Shown here: positions 53,494 through 62,782 of the stretch, piece after piece
Numbering within the stretch: position 1 is the first letter of the stretch
Layout: each line of letters opens with the position of its first letter
Source: an uncultured Bacteroidales bacterium
GTDB lineage: Bacteria > Bacteroidota > Bacteroidia > Bacteroidales > UBA932
Reading direction: 5' to 3'
Length of the DNA: 64,000 nt
NCBI GenBank assembly: GCA_944322715.1
Contig: CALUPT010000006.1
Coordinates: forward strand, 62,001-126,000
The notes under the pieces: model-generated
Told to the model about the DNA's origin: nothing
The model's input: the letters and a program-made list of their open reading frames with translations, nothing else
Databases searched by the model: none
Position numbers and translations under genes: made by a program

Positions 53494-56400
53494 TTAGAAT
53501 GAAAGGTTGAGACCGATGGTGTAGGTCTTGTTCAAAGGATACATCCTTCCGAGGTCATCTCCTGCGTGTTCAGGGTCTACGAATTTCAGCTTGGTGATGG
53601 TCAACGGGTTGTAGGCGTTGAAATATATCCTCAATCCGAAATCCTTCATCGCCGGACTCTTGAACTTGGGCAGGGTGTAGCCTATCTCTATACTCTTGAG
53701 CCTCAGGAATGCGGTGCTGACGCGGTTGAAATCGGATTTGTCTGACGGATAATGTCCTGTGTATGCATAGTATCCAGACACCCATTCAAGAGAAGGGTCA
53801 TAGATGTCGTATGAGCCGTTGGCCGGACGCCATCTGTCGAGGTACTGTTCAAGCACACCTCCTGCTCCATTGGCATTTCCCCAGATATTGTACAGTGCTT
53901 CTTCATAACAGTATGATCCGAGGGCGGAGCCCTGGAGCAGCATACTGAAATCCAGATTCTTCCATGCGAAACGGAAATCGAGGCTGTAGTTCAGCCAAGG
54001 GTTCTGGTCGAATGCATAAGGATGTTCGTCAAGGCCGCTGATCTCGCCGTCACCGTTCCAGTCCACATATTTGTAGTCTCCAGGCAGGATATTGTTGTCC
54101 TTGTATATAGGGTAGGACCAGATATCCTCCCAGCTTTCGTACCGTCCGGCTCCTTCATATCCGAACTGCACACCCTGGTTACGTCCGGTCAGGTTGTTGT
54201 TGCGCCAGTAGTCATAACGGTTTCCGTACTCTCTTGTGCTGACGTTTTCAATGACTCTCTGGCGGGTGATGGTTGCGATACCTTTGATCTCGTATGAGAA
54301 GTCTCCGACTCTGTTTCTGTGCGAGAGTTCCAGTTCGAGACCGAAATGGCAGTCTGTATTGGCATTTCTCCAAGGTGCGGTCGCACCGACAACTGTAGGA
54401 AGTTCGGTGTTGCTGGCAGCCATCATTCCCTTCCTGACTCGGCGGAAGAAATCGAATGATGCTCCGAGTTTGCCGTTCCATGCCTCGAAATCTATACCCG
54501 CATTGAATGTATTCATTGTAAGCCAGGTAATGTCGAGGTTCGGAAGAGGCTGAGGGTTGGCTCCATAGACCCATTCTCCATCAAAGATATATCCTGGGGC
54601 GTATCTGTTATACCAGCCCTTGTTGTCGCCAGGAACGGTTCCTCCCTGATAGGTATATCCGGATACCCACTGATAGTTGAAGTCCTTAGCATTGTCATCT
54701 CCGGTCACACCATAGCTCACACGGAGTTTCAGCTGGTTGATGAAAGACAGGGCGGAATCCTTGAAGAAAGGTTCTTCTGAAATCCTCCATGCTGCGGATA
54801 CAGACGGGAAGAATCCCCACTGATGTCCAGGGGCGAATTTTGTCGACCCGTCATAGCGGAACTGCCCCTCAATAAGATATCTGTCATCATAGTTGTAGTT
54901 GATACGCCCTATAAGGGACTGGTATGCTATGTTGTAGAGATCTCCCAGTCCTGTGTTGATTCCGGTACCGGCCTCCTGTCCGTTCAGGGCGGTAAAGCTG
55001 GCGATTCCGAGAGCGAGATCTCCGTATCCATAGTAGTTGTCACCTCGTCTGACCTGCTGCTCATATCCGATGAGGGCTCCTATGTGGTGTCTGTTGAATT
55101 CCCTGTCATAATTGAGGGTGGCGCTCCACAGGGTCTGCTGTTTGGTATATGTTTCTTTTCTCAGGTTGTTCGTATGCCCGGAGTAAGGCTGTGTATATAA
55201 TTCTCCGGTACTTGAATCGGTACGGTAGAGCAGGAATTCTTTCCGGAATATTTCGTTGCTGTCGAGCCGGAAATCATAGCTGAACATCCCTTGTATTTTC
55301 AGTCCTTTCAATACATCCGTGACTGTCCCGAAATCGTATGAAAGAGTGGCTGATGTCTGGAAAGTCTTCTTGTCGTAATTGCGGTGTCCTGAAACATCGG
55401 CAGTCATCATGGCGGCCGGGTTTGCGAGGAGATCGAGATTGTCACCGTTGAGCATCGTGTGCGCATCATCGATGTATGCAAGGGCGATCGGACCCTGTGA
55501 CCAGTAGTTTTTGATAATATCCACTGAACTGAAATAAGGGTTGTTCTGCTTGTCGAGCATTCCTGCTATATTCAGGTCGAACTTGAGCCCTTTTACAAGT
55601 TCAGCACTAATGTTGGACCTGAGATTGTATTTGTTGTAGTTCAGGTCTCCTGACTTGAAGAAGGAATCCTGGAATGTGTAGCCCATGCTGACATAGTACT
55701 GGATCTTCTCTGTACCACCACTGATGCTGAGGTCGTGCTGTGTCTGAGGAGACCAGTCTGCCAATATGATGCTGTTCCAGTCTTCTCCCTTGAGTTCTCC
55801 GCTGAGATACGGCGCCATGAATGTATCGCTGAAAGAAATGGACCCTTCATGCGTCTTGTTCATATTCCTTTCGTTGTACAGTGTCATAGCGTTGACGGCA
55901 TCGGTGACCCCGGGCATTCTTGATGGGGTCTGGAAAGTGAACGAACCGTTATAGCTGACCTTGGCTTTTCCTTCAGTTCCTTTCTTTGTGGTGACGAGGA
56001 TCACTCCGTTACCGCCGCGGAGACCGTAGATTGCAGCAGATGCATCCTTGAGGACAGAAACATTGTCTATATCTGCAGCATTCAGCCTCTGGAAATCAGC
56101 GACATCCCTCGGTACTCCATCGATGATCACGAGCGGAGAGCCCATACCCCTGATATCCATATCGTTTTTATAGCTTCCAGGTTCTGCGGACTTCTGGTAG
56201 ACACGGAGGCCGGCGATTCGTCCGGTGAGCATATTCTGGACATTCTCGGACTTGGTCTTTATGATGTCATCGTTGTTGACTGCAGAGACCGCCCCGGATA
56301 TGGAGCCTTTTTTCTGAGTACCGTATCCGACGACTACGACGCTCTCGAGGAATGTGTTGTCGGTGTTGAGGACTACATTGATGACAGCCCGTCCGTTTAC

Positions 56401-56673
56401 CTGAATATCCACTGTCCTGAGACCGACAGATGAAAATTCAAGTACCGCATCGGCAGGAACATCAATAGTATATTTGCCGTCGAGGTCAGTCGGGACTCCG
56501 GTTGTGGAGCCTTTGACCATGACGCTTGCGCCTATGACCGGCTGGTCCGTGTCATCCGTGACTGTACCGGAGACCGTTATATTGTCCTGTGCAAATGTCA
56601 CCAGAGGCATGACCAGAAAGGCCAGTACAGTAAGAATGCCGGTAAGGCATTGTCTTGTCTTGGTGTTTTTCAT
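53494..56673 (-). CDS. SusC-type TonB-dependent outer-membrane transporter
   Basis: The 1059-residue protein has a signal peptide (LAFLVMPLVTFAQ), the carboxypeptidase-like regulatory domain (VSGTVTDDTDQPVIGASVMVKG), a plug with MDIRGMGSPLVIIDGVPRDV and VLKDASAAIYGLRGGNGVILVTTKKG, and a barrel ending YTIGLNLSF. The two-part N-terminus and plug are diagnostic of SusC. It is expected to import mannan oligosaccharides with its SusD partner. Its gene lies third in the operon after the lipoprotein and GH76 genes, 17 nt from GH76. Confidence 0.95.
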   Translation of the reverse strand: MKNTKTRQCLTGILTVLAFLVMPLVTFAQDNITVSGTVTDDTDQPVIGASVMVKGSTTGVPTDLDGKYTIDVPADAVLEFSSVGLRTVDIQVNGRAVINVVLNTDNTFLESVVVVGYGTQKKGSISGAVSAVNNDDIIKTKSENVQNMLTGRIAGLRVYQKSAEPGSYKNDMDIRGMGSPLVIIDGVPRDVADFQRLNAADIDNVSVLKDASAAIYGLRGGNGVILVTTKKGTEGKAKVSYNGSFTFQTPSRMPGVTDAVNAMTLYNERNMNKTHEGSISFSDTFMAPYLSGELKGEDWNSIILADWSPQTQHDLSISGGTEKIQYYVSMGYTFQDSFFKSGDLNYNKYNLRSNISAELVKGLKFDLNIAGMLDKQNNPYFSSVDIIKNYWSQGPIALAYIDDAHTMLNGDNLDLLANPAAMMTADVSGHRNYDKKTFQTSATLSYDFGTVTDVLKGLKIQGMFSYDFRLDSNEIFRKEFLLYRTDSSTGELYTQPYSGHTNNLRKETYTKQQTLWSATLNYDREFNRHHIGALIGYEQQVRRGDNYYGYGDLALGIASFTALNGQEAGTGINTGLGDLYNIAYQSLIGRINYNYDDRYLIEGQFRYDGSTKFAPGHQWGFFPSVSAAWRISEEPFFKDSALSFINQLKLRVSYGVTGDDNAKDFNYQWVSGYTYQGGTVPGDNKGWYNRYAPGYIFDGEWVYGANPQPLPNLDITWLTMNTFNAGIDFEAWNGKLGASFDFFRRVRKGMMAASNTELPTVVGATAPWRNANTDCHFGLELELSHRNRVGDFSYEIKGIATITRQRVIENVSTREYGNRYDYWRNNNLTGRNQGVQFGYEGAGRYESWEDIWSYPIYKDNNILPGDYKYVDWNGDGEISGLDEHPYAFDQNPWLNYSLDFRFAWKNLDFSMLLQGSALGSYCYEEALYNIWGNANGAGGVLEQYLDRWRPANGSYDIYDPSLEWVSGYYAYTGHYPSDKSDFNRVSTAFLRLKSIEIGYTLPKFKSPAMKDFGLRIYFNAYNPLTITKLKFVDPEHAGDDLGRMYPLNKTYTIGLNLSF

Positions 56674-56690
56674 AAGAATGTGTTATGTAG

Positions 56691-58145
56691 TCAGTTGTTT
56701 TCTATACAGTATTGCGCAAGGAGGGCATACTCTGCCGCGTATGTAAACTGGTCCTTCCCCTTGACTTTCCTGTTCTCGTTGATGTTGGCCCATCCGAGGT
56801 AGAGACTGTTCGGCAGGAACCCTTTGTATGCATAGTTGTCGTATGCATGGTCGAGAAGCTGCTGGAAACTGTCTACAGGCAGTGCCGCTCCGTTATATAC
56901 CGGATAGGCATCGATATAGCCTCTGAGGAGGACTGCGTTGAACATGGTGTTGTTTCCCGTGAAATCGTATGTGTACAGCCCGTCCACTGTCTCACCGAGT
57001 TTTGCGAAATATCTGAAGCTGGCATCCGTGAGGTCTGTCAGGTCTGTCAGATACTGGCTGTCTTTCGTAGCGAGGTACAGGTCGACCGCTCCGGAGAGGA
57101 TGGCCCCGCTGTTGTACGAATACGGAGGAGTGTTGCAGGTTGTCAGGTCATTGTGACCGCGATATTCTTTACCATCGACCGTCTCATATACTATATAGTC
57201 AGGTACAGGTGTGTTCATATTGTCTTCGTACACTCCTTCGCTGTTGAGCAGATGGTCGTGCTGGTATTTGTACACTCCCTTGGCATAGTGCAGGAAATAT
57301 TCGCTCTTGTCCATCTCCTCGGTTTTCCTTGTCTTCTTGTCGGAAGGGTCTATGTAGTAGCGCGTGGTTTTCTCCCCTGTGCCTTTGTAGATGTCCGAGA
57401 GCCATACGAGGGAACTGATGAACGGCCCGTTGCTGCAAGAGTGCTTGCTCATGTAACCCGGTCCCCAGGTGATGCCACCGTATTCCTCTCCGTTCTTATC
57501 GATGTGGCAGTCATACCCGTCGATGCAGTATTCCGCAAGATATTCGGCTTCCTCGAGATATTTCTCATCCCCTGTCGCCTTGTATGCTATGAGGAAGTCA
57601 CGGATGAGCCACATCTGGTCATCATATACATTCAGAGTCCCGCTGACATTGTTGGTGCCAGGGGATGACGCCCTCGGCACACCGTAGACTGTCCATTGCT
57701 GCTGCGTCTTTGTATATGAGGTGAGATTGAAGCTCCCTTTGTGGAATGACAGGCCATAGTACAGCTGGTCCAGCAGTTTTGTATATCTTTCGAAATGCTG
57801 GTCGTAGAGGGCGCTGTTGCCGGACTCTTTCTGCAGATGCAGGGCATAGAGGATATCGGCCACGGCCTCGAATGCAGTCGAGCCTTCGTATGCGTTCTCC
57901 TCTCCGCTGTCTGTGACCTGTTCCGTATAAGGGTTGTATTCCTTGTACAGCCCGAAATTGTCGGAAAGGTAGGCGGATGCAGCGGCATCCGCTATCTCCA
58001 TAGCCCTTTCGAGGTTCCTTGTAGCCAGGTCGGCATTACCGTTTTGCCCATCATCTCCGCCGGAACCCTTGTCACATGCTGTGACGCATGCGACAAGGGA
58101 CAGTGCAGAGATGAAAAGACTTATCATTATAAGCGCCTTTTTCAT
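56691..58145 (-). CDS. GH76 endo-alpha-1,6-mannanase lipoprotein
   Basis: The 484-residue protein has a lipoprotein signal with two possible lipidated cysteines (LVAC20 or VTAC24), so it is probably surface exposed. The GH76 catalytic pair is Asp175-Asp176 in VYDDQMWLIRDFLIAYKATGDEKYLEEAE, followed by the conserved glycine-rich and Lys/Cys-Asn-Gly segment GGITWGPGYMSKHSCSNGPFISSLVWL. GH76 enzymes cut the alpha-1,6 backbone of fungal and related mannans. It lies 10 nt after the lipoprotein at 58156. Confidence 0.92.
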   Translation of the reverse strand: MKKALIMISLFISALSLVACVTACDKGSGGDDGQNGNADLATRNLERAMEIADAAASAYLSDNFGLYKEYNPYTEQVTDSGEENAYEGSTAFEAVADILYALHLQKESGNSALYDQHFERYTKLLDQLYYGLSFHKGSFNLTSYTKTQQQWTVYGVPRASSPGTNNVSGTLNVYDDQMWLIRDFLIAYKATGDEKYLEEAEYLAEYCIDGYDCHIDKNGEEYGGITWGPGYMSKHSCSNGPFISSLVWLSDIYKGTGEKTTRYYIDPSDKKTRKTEEMDKSEYFLHYAKGVYKYQHDHLLNSEGVYEDNMNTPVPDYIVYETVDGKEYRGHNDLTTCNTPPYSYNSGAILSGAVDLYLATKDSQYLTDLTDLTDASFRYFAKLGETVDGLYTYDFTGNNTMFNAVLLRGYIDAYPVYNGAALPVDSFQQLLDHAYDNYAYKGFLPNSLYLGWANINENRKVKGKDQFTYAAEYALLAQYCIENN

Positions 58146-58155
58146 CTGATTTCAG

Positions 58156-59982
58156 TTAATTGAAAGTTATTTCGTTGATGCATAATTTGTTCTCGTCTCC
58201 GTTCTGCTCTCCGGCATATACTCCGAGCGCAAGTATGACCTCCTTGCCGTTGAATTCTGAAAGATCGTATGTGAATGTCGCATATCCATCCGGAGCATCG
58301 GCAGTGCCGTTCCGGTGGTTGAATTTCACGAAATTCCCTGTTTCTTCAGAGTATGAGTCAGCAGTGTGCGATGCAGGAAGTATATGGCTCACATTCATGT
58401 CTTCATCTATGGCTGTCAGTCTGAACCATGTGCTGTTCGCTTCGCTGAAACTTCTTGCTTTCAATGTCATCTGGTTCTTGCCTGCCTCGACAGGATATTT
58501 GATGTAGAAATATGATTCCGGAGTGTCAAGATTAGGGGTGACATTGCCTCTGGTCTTGATTACGAAACCTTCTGTAGGGAACGGCTCGGCGTCCTTGTTT
58601 ACTGGCACGAGTGACCATTCTGCGGCTATATGGCCCAAACCTCTCCACGACTGGTATGCAGTGGCATATTCATCTCTGCTCCCCGATACCTTGCTTACAC
58701 CGGTGAATGTGGTATATTTGCTGTTAGCCATGGTTGACCTTACCATCTCTTCGGTCATATGCCAGCCATCAAGTCCGGAAACTTCTGTCCCCGGAAGCCA
58801 GTCCCATTCTTTGACTGCTGTTGAAGCGAATGCGATTCTCCTGATACAGAGCTGCCTGAAATAATTGCCAGTCTCTGCCCTGTAAGTTCCGATTGCGATG
58901 ACAATCTCCTTGCCGACATACTTGCTGAGGTCGAATTCGACATCCGTGTATGATTCCGAATTTATGGTCTTGTTTTCTCCGAGCTTGACAGCGGATGGTT
59001 CGGCGGCTGTCATGTCGATGACGGTTACACCATATTCAGTGTCTACGGCCTGGTCGTTTTCCTTGAAATTCCGGATTTTCAGGGACATTATCTTGTTGTC
59101 CTCCGTAATCATTTTACGCCCGAACACGAAAGAGTCGAAGTTGTTGTGGTCTGCAGGATTGCTCTGCTGCTCCTCATTATTCCGTATCTGGATGGCAGTG
59201 CCTTCGTTCTGTTCTGCCCATGCTCCTCTGAAATCGAGGGTTGCCATGTAGTCTGAAGACCAGTCGAACATTGGGTAGTTGTCTCCGTTCCTGCCGCCCT
59301 TGTATTCATTGTAGTACCAGATATCTGCATTCTGGAGATCGGAGAGAGTGAGTCCTGGAAGCAGGACGGTCTTGTAGAGGGTCACGGTGACTGTCGCAGT
59401 AGTCTCCTCGTTGTTGAAGTCTGTCTCCGCAACGGCAGTGTTGCTCTCGATATAGCCTTCTGCGCTGACAGTGAGGGTATAGTCGCGCACCGTGAGGTTC
59501 TCGATGGTGAATGTGCCATCCGATCCTGTGGTGGCGGATGTTCCGGTGCTCAGGGTGACTGTCGCTCCCTTAAGCGGGGCATCCCCGTTGGCTCCATCCA
59601 GAATTGTACCGGTGATTTTCGCTCCTGCAATTGTCAGTGTGGCGTTGACGGTGGCGGTGCCGTTGCTGAACCTGCTGGCAGGGACTGTGATGCTGCTCGT
59701 CTGATAGCCTTCCTTCTCGAATGTCACGCTCAATGTCGCTACAGGGACATTGGAGAGAGTATAGGTGCCGTCGGCTCCGGTGGTGGCAGTGCTTTCGGTA
59801 TTGCTTGCCGAAACGGACACTCCCTCTACAGGATTTCCATTGGAATCAGAGACGGTACCGGTAATGGTCCCGTTGCCTTCTCCTGCCGGAGTCTCCTCCT
59901 TCTGGCAGGATGTGCCTGCCAATACGAATGAACCCAAGACGGCCGTTATGAGGCATGTCTTGAAAAATGTTTTGATTGTCAT
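58156..59982 (-). CDS. Surface glycan-binding-type lipoprotein with duplicated domains
   Basis: The 608-residue lipoprotein (VLGSFVLAGTSCQKEETP) begins with two carboxypeptidase-regulatory-like domains (ITGTVSDSNGNPVEGVSVSAS and ITGTILDGANGDAPLKGATVTL). Two beta-sandwich units follow, with matching ends: VEFDLSKYVGKEIVIAIGTYRAETGNYFRQLCIRRIAF and FTYDLSEFNGKEVILALGVYAGEQNGDENKLCINEITF. These look like carbohydrate-binding modules. No catalytic motif is seen. It is the first gene of the PUL operon, 10 nt from GH76, and is best read as a surface glycan-binding protein (inference). Confidence 0.8.
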   Translation of the reverse strand: MTIKTFFKTCLITAVLGSFVLAGTSCQKEETPAGEGNGTITGTVSDSNGNPVEGVSVSASNTESTATTGADGTYTLSNVPVATLSVTFEKEGYQTSSITVPASRFSNGTATVNATLTIAGAKITGTILDGANGDAPLKGATVTLSTGTSATTGSDGTFTIENLTVRDYTLTVSAEGYIESNTAVAETDFNNEETTATVTVTLYKTVLLPGLTLSDLQNADIWYYNEYKGGRNGDNYPMFDWSSDYMATLDFRGAWAEQNEGTAIQIRNNEEQQSNPADHNNFDSFVFGRKMITEDNKIMSLKIRNFKENDQAVDTEYGVTVIDMTAAEPSAVKLGENKTINSESYTDVEFDLSKYVGKEIVIAIGTYRAETGNYFRQLCIRRIAFASTAVKEWDWLPGTEVSGLDGWHMTEEMVRSTMANSKYTTFTGVSKVSGSRDEYATAYQSWRGLGHIAAEWSLVPVNKDAEPFPTEGFVIKTRGNVTPNLDTPESYFYIKYPVEAGKNQMTLKARSFSEANSTWFRLTAIDEDMNVSHILPASHTADSYSEETGNFVKFNHRNGTADAPDGYATFTYDLSEFNGKEVILALGVYAGEQNGDENKLCINEITFN

Positions 59983-60065
59983 AGATCTTTGTGTTTAGTG
60001 TTATGTTTTTGTTGTTGTCATCAGGGCATTTCTCCTTCTGACAGGACGCAAAGAAAAACGGCGAG

Positions 60066-60094
60066 GGTTAAAAAATCGGTTAAATTCCGGTTAA
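60066..60094. promoter_or_regulatory. Three GGTTAA direct repeats, likely regulator binding site
   Basis: GGTTAA occurs at 60066-60071, 60078-60083 and 60089-60094, with periods of 12 and 11 nt. The repeats lie in the 208-nt gap between the divergent PUL (start 59982) and its candidate regulator (start 60191). Regulators with an OmpR-like winged helix plus an activator domain, such as the SARP family, are known to bind direct repeats spaced about one helical turn. The neighbouring gene encodes such a protein. Confidence 0.5.
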
Positions 60095-60138
60095 CGAAAG
60101 ATTTTCCTGACAATTTTTATTTCCCGGACAGGATGAAT

Positions 60139-60172
60139 TTTGGAGAAATGTCAAAACAGTTTCTTATATTTA
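60139..60172 (+). promoter_or_regulatory. Weak promoter of the membrane regulator
   Basis: TTTG at 60139-60142 and TATATTTA at 60165-60172 resemble the Bacteroidota promoter, with a 22-nt spacer and one mismatch in the last base of the -7 box. It lies about 19 nt before the start at 60191. Confidence 0.35.
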
Positions 60173-60190
60173 CGGAGTATTTGAACAGAA

Positions 60191-60757
60191 ATGACAATGG
60201 ATGCCCGTAGCCTGATACTTGCCATCGGATTGATTGTAGCCTGCTTGCCGGCCGCAGCACAGGGTCTCAGGTTTTCCGGACTGGAGAAGCCGATAGATGA
60301 GAGGACATCTTACCGTGTCTTTTCCGGCCGAGTGCCGGTATTCAGGGACAGCCTTGACATTTCTTTCGACATGAAGACATATCCGGAGAGCCGGATCGGC
60401 TATATCTTCCGCATAAAGGAACAGACCGGCCGCAAAGTCTACAATCTGTTTTATGATGCCCAGGGAGACAGAATGACATTCAAACTAAACATGGAAGGAT
60501 ATTCTACATTTATAGATGCGGAAGTGCCTTTCTCCGGCGCGGAATGGTTCTCTGTCAGGGTAAACTTCGATCTGGACGGGGATTCTCTCCTTTTTGCCGT
60601 GGATGACAGCGTGTTCGTGGCTGCAGTGGATCTTCCTGACAGGTTCTGTCCGGACATTGATTTCGGCCGCAGCGAATATGTGGTGGATGTGCCATCGTTC
60701 GCCATAAGGAATCTTTCGGTAGGGGGGGGTATCCAAGAGATTCTTCTTTCCGCTTGA
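60191..60757 (+). CDS. Membrane-spanning PUL regulator, N-terminal part (frameshifted)
   Basis: This frame encodes a signal peptide (LILAIGLIVACLPAAAQ) and a beta-sandwich of about 160 residues that looks like a concanavalin/LamG-type domain: LDISFDMKTYPESRIGYIFRI, VYNLFYDAQGDRMTFKLN and EWFSVRVNFDLDGDSLLFAVDDS. It stops 28 nt after a run of eight G. One base fewer in that run would join it, through VSKRFFFPLDEREGDRV, to the frame of the next entry and give one protein of about 841 residues. ATG at 60197 is an alternative start. As sequenced, the product would be a secreted domain without its DNA-binding half. Confidence 0.8.
   Translation: MTMDARSLILAIGLIVACLPAAAQGLRFSGLEKPIDERTSYRVFSGRVPVFRDSLDISFDMKTYPESRIGYIFRIKEQTGRKVYNLFYDAQGDRMTFKLNMEGYSTFIDAEVPFSGAEWFSVRVNFDLDGDSLLFAVDDSVFVAAVDLPDRFCPDIDFGRSEYVVDVPSFAIRNLSVGGGIQEILLSA
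60722..60729 (+). repeat. G8 tract at the frameshift in the regulator gene
   Basis: Eight G followed by TAT sit exactly where the reading frame must change for the two halves of the regulator to join. With seven G the frame would continue. A tract of the same length and 3' context lies in the lipoprotein gene at 1876. It could be a phase-variation switch, a fixed mutation or a homopolymer error. Confidence 0.7.
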
Positions 60758-60830
60758 TGAGAGGGAAGGCGACAGGGTCCATGATGACAGGGGCCGCAGG
60801 AGAGGCGAAGTCTCCAATCCCGAGTGGCTG

Positions 60831-62717
60831 ATGACCGAGTTTTTCCGCTGGAGACATATAGCCACAATGGAGATGGATTCGGTGGCTTGTGCCGGATATA
60901 TCCCGCAGCTCAGGTCCGTATATTATTTCGACCGTTCTTCCATACGGCTTTGTGACATCAGGACAGGTGCGGTGAGTTCGGAGCGGTTTGCCAACCATTG
61001 TCCCGTGAAACTGACCCTCGGCACGAGTTTCCAGGATCCTTTGCATGACCGTATATATGCATACGAGGTGTGGTACGAGGACAGCCGTATGCGGGACTCT
61101 GCCTCTGTCGCGGTTCTCGACCTCGGCAGGATGAGATGGCGGAGGCATTCCGGGGAGCAGCTCGGGATGCAGATGCATCATCACGGCGCGTTCTTCGCTC
61201 CGGACAAGAGAAGATATACGATTTTCGGCGGGTTCGGGAATATGCACTACAGCGGCAGGTTCTATTCTTACGACCTCGATTCCCGTCACTGGTATGCCTA
61301 TCCGGATGTCGCCGACAGCGTGATATGTCCGAGGTATTTCACATCTCTCGGATACGAGACCAAGACAGGATGCATCTATCTGTATGGAGGGATGGGCAAC
61401 ACGTCCGGAGAGCAGGCGGTGGGCCGACGTTATCTGTATGAACTTTTCCGGATAGACGGGACGACAGGCGAGGCCGAGCGACTGTGGGAGTGCAGGCCGT
61501 CCGACCGGAACACGGTGCCGGTACGAAGTCTCATCCTGTCGGGGGATGGCTATTTCTACACCCTGTGCTATCCCGAGAGCCATACCGATTCCCGGCTGCA
61601 GCTGTACAGGTTTTCCATAAAGGATGGGACTGCCGAGCCTGTAGCGGACATGATACCTGTCCATTCGGACAAAATAACGACCAATGCGAACATTTATTAT
61701 GACCGGGAGCAGGAGAAAATGATTGCTACGGTGCAGGAGTTCGAGGATGATATAAGTTCTGTCCTGAAGGTCTATACGTTGCCCGTCCTGCCGGTGTCGG
61801 ATGAGGCTTCTGCGGCTTACTATGCAGCCCTTGGACGTGAGGACCGTCACCGGGCTCTGCCGTATGTCCTGGCTGGGACAGCCTTTGTCCTTGCCGTGGC
61901 TGGAGGTGTGGCCGTGTATATGGTGGGGCGCAGACGCAGAAGACGGCTGTCCGCCCCCGCAAGACGGCCGGCGGCCGAGCCGCATACCAGGAACGCCCTG
62001 TATCTGTTCGGCCCTTTTGAGGCATTCGATGCAGAGGGGAGGGACATGACCTCATCGTTCACGGTGCAGCAGATGCAGCTTCTGTGTCTGATACTCTATC
62101 ACACGATGTCCGGCAGCGGTATATCCGGCCGCCGTCTCAGTTCATATCTCTGGCCTGACAAGTCCGAGGAGAAGGTGAAGAATTCGAGGAATGTCGCCAT
62201 CAACCATCTCCGCAAGTCCCTGTCCTCTCTGGAGTCTGCGGGCATTGTGCATGAGAACGGCTGTTACCGGTTCGACTACGGGAACGGGCTCTGGTGCGAC
62301 TATATCAGGTTCGAGCAGATAATGTCATCCGACAACCCTTCCGGCGATGTGGATGAGTTGCTTGCCATACTGGCCAGGGGCAAGTTCCTGGCGTTTGCGG
62401 ATGACCCTCTGTTCGACAGCTTCAAGGAGAATGTCGAGCGCAGGATCGAACCGTTCCTTTCTTCGGAGATAGAGAACAGGTTTCTGGCAAAGGACTACGG
62501 GAAAGTGGCCGAGATTGCGGAGATGCTTTTCAGGATAGACCCTGCCAACGAGATAGCGATAGCCATGCTTGTGAAGGCCCTTGTCAAGCAGAGACGCAAT
62601 GAGGACGCGCGTCTGCGCTACAGGTCTTTCTGCGAGGTGTGGCAGTCTGTCTATGATGCGGACTACCATGTCCCGTTCGACACCCTGTGCGCTGATGCCC
62701 GGACCTCCAGAAAGTGA
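60831..62717 (+). CDS. Membrane-spanning PUL regulator, C-terminal part with winged helix and activator domain
   Basis: This frame is open and coding-like from the G8 tract (EREGDRVHDDRGRR, then the ATG at 60831). It has a beta-propeller with kelch-like blades (YTIFGGFGNMHYSGRFYSYDLDSRHWYAY and CIYLYGGMGNTSGEQAVGRRYLY), one membrane helix (LPYVLAGTAFVLAVAGGVAVYMV) followed by an Arg-rich stop, and an OmpR-like winged helix (LYLFGPFEAFDAEGRDMTSSFTVQQMQLLCLILY...RRLSSYLWPDKSEEKVKNSRNVAINHLRKSL). A helical region like the bacterial transcriptional activator domain of SARP proteins ends it. It is a one-component regulator, divergent from the PUL it probably controls. Confidence 0.85.
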   Translation: MTEFFRWRHIATMEMDSVACAGYIPQLRSVYYFDRSSIRLCDIRTGAVSSERFANHCPVKLTLGTSFQDPLHDRIYAYEVWYEDSRMRDSASVAVLDLGRMRWRRHSGEQLGMQMHHHGAFFAPDKRRYTIFGGFGNMHYSGRFYSYDLDSRHWYAYPDVADSVICPRYFTSLGYETKTGCIYLYGGMGNTSGEQAVGRRYLYELFRIDGTTGEAERLWECRPSDRNTVPVRSLILSGDGYFYTLCYPESHTDSRLQLYRFSIKDGTAEPVADMIPVHSDKITTNANIYYDREQEKMIATVQEFEDDISSVLKVYTLPVLPVSDEASAAYYAALGREDRHRALPYVLAGTAFVLAVAGGVAVYMVGRRRRRRLSAPARRPAAEPHTRNALYLFGPFEAFDAEGRDMTSSFTVQQMQLLCLILYHTMSGSGISGRRLSSYLWPDKSEEKVKNSRNVAINHLRKSLSSLESAGIVHENGCYRFDYGNGLWCDYIRFEQIMSSDNPSGDVDELLAILARGKFLAFADDPLFDSFKENVERRIEPFLSSEIENRFLAKDYGKVAEIAEMLFRIDPANEIAIAMLVKALVKQRRNEDARLRYRSFCEVWQSVYDADYHVPFDTLCADARTSRK

Positions 62718-62730
62718 CATTCTGTATTAT

Positions 62731-62767
62731 ACACAAAAGCGGACCCTGAAAAGGCCCGCTTTTGTGT
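62731..62767. terminator. Bidirectional terminator between convergent genes
   Basis: ACACAAAAGCGG (62731-62742) pairs with CCGCTTTTGTGT (62756-62767), a 12-bp perfect stem that extends with CC/GG across a mismatch. A/T runs in the stem can serve both directions. It lies between the regulator gene (+) and the small gene at 62783 (-). Confidence 0.85.
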
Positions 62768-62782
62768 ATGCTGCATAACAGA

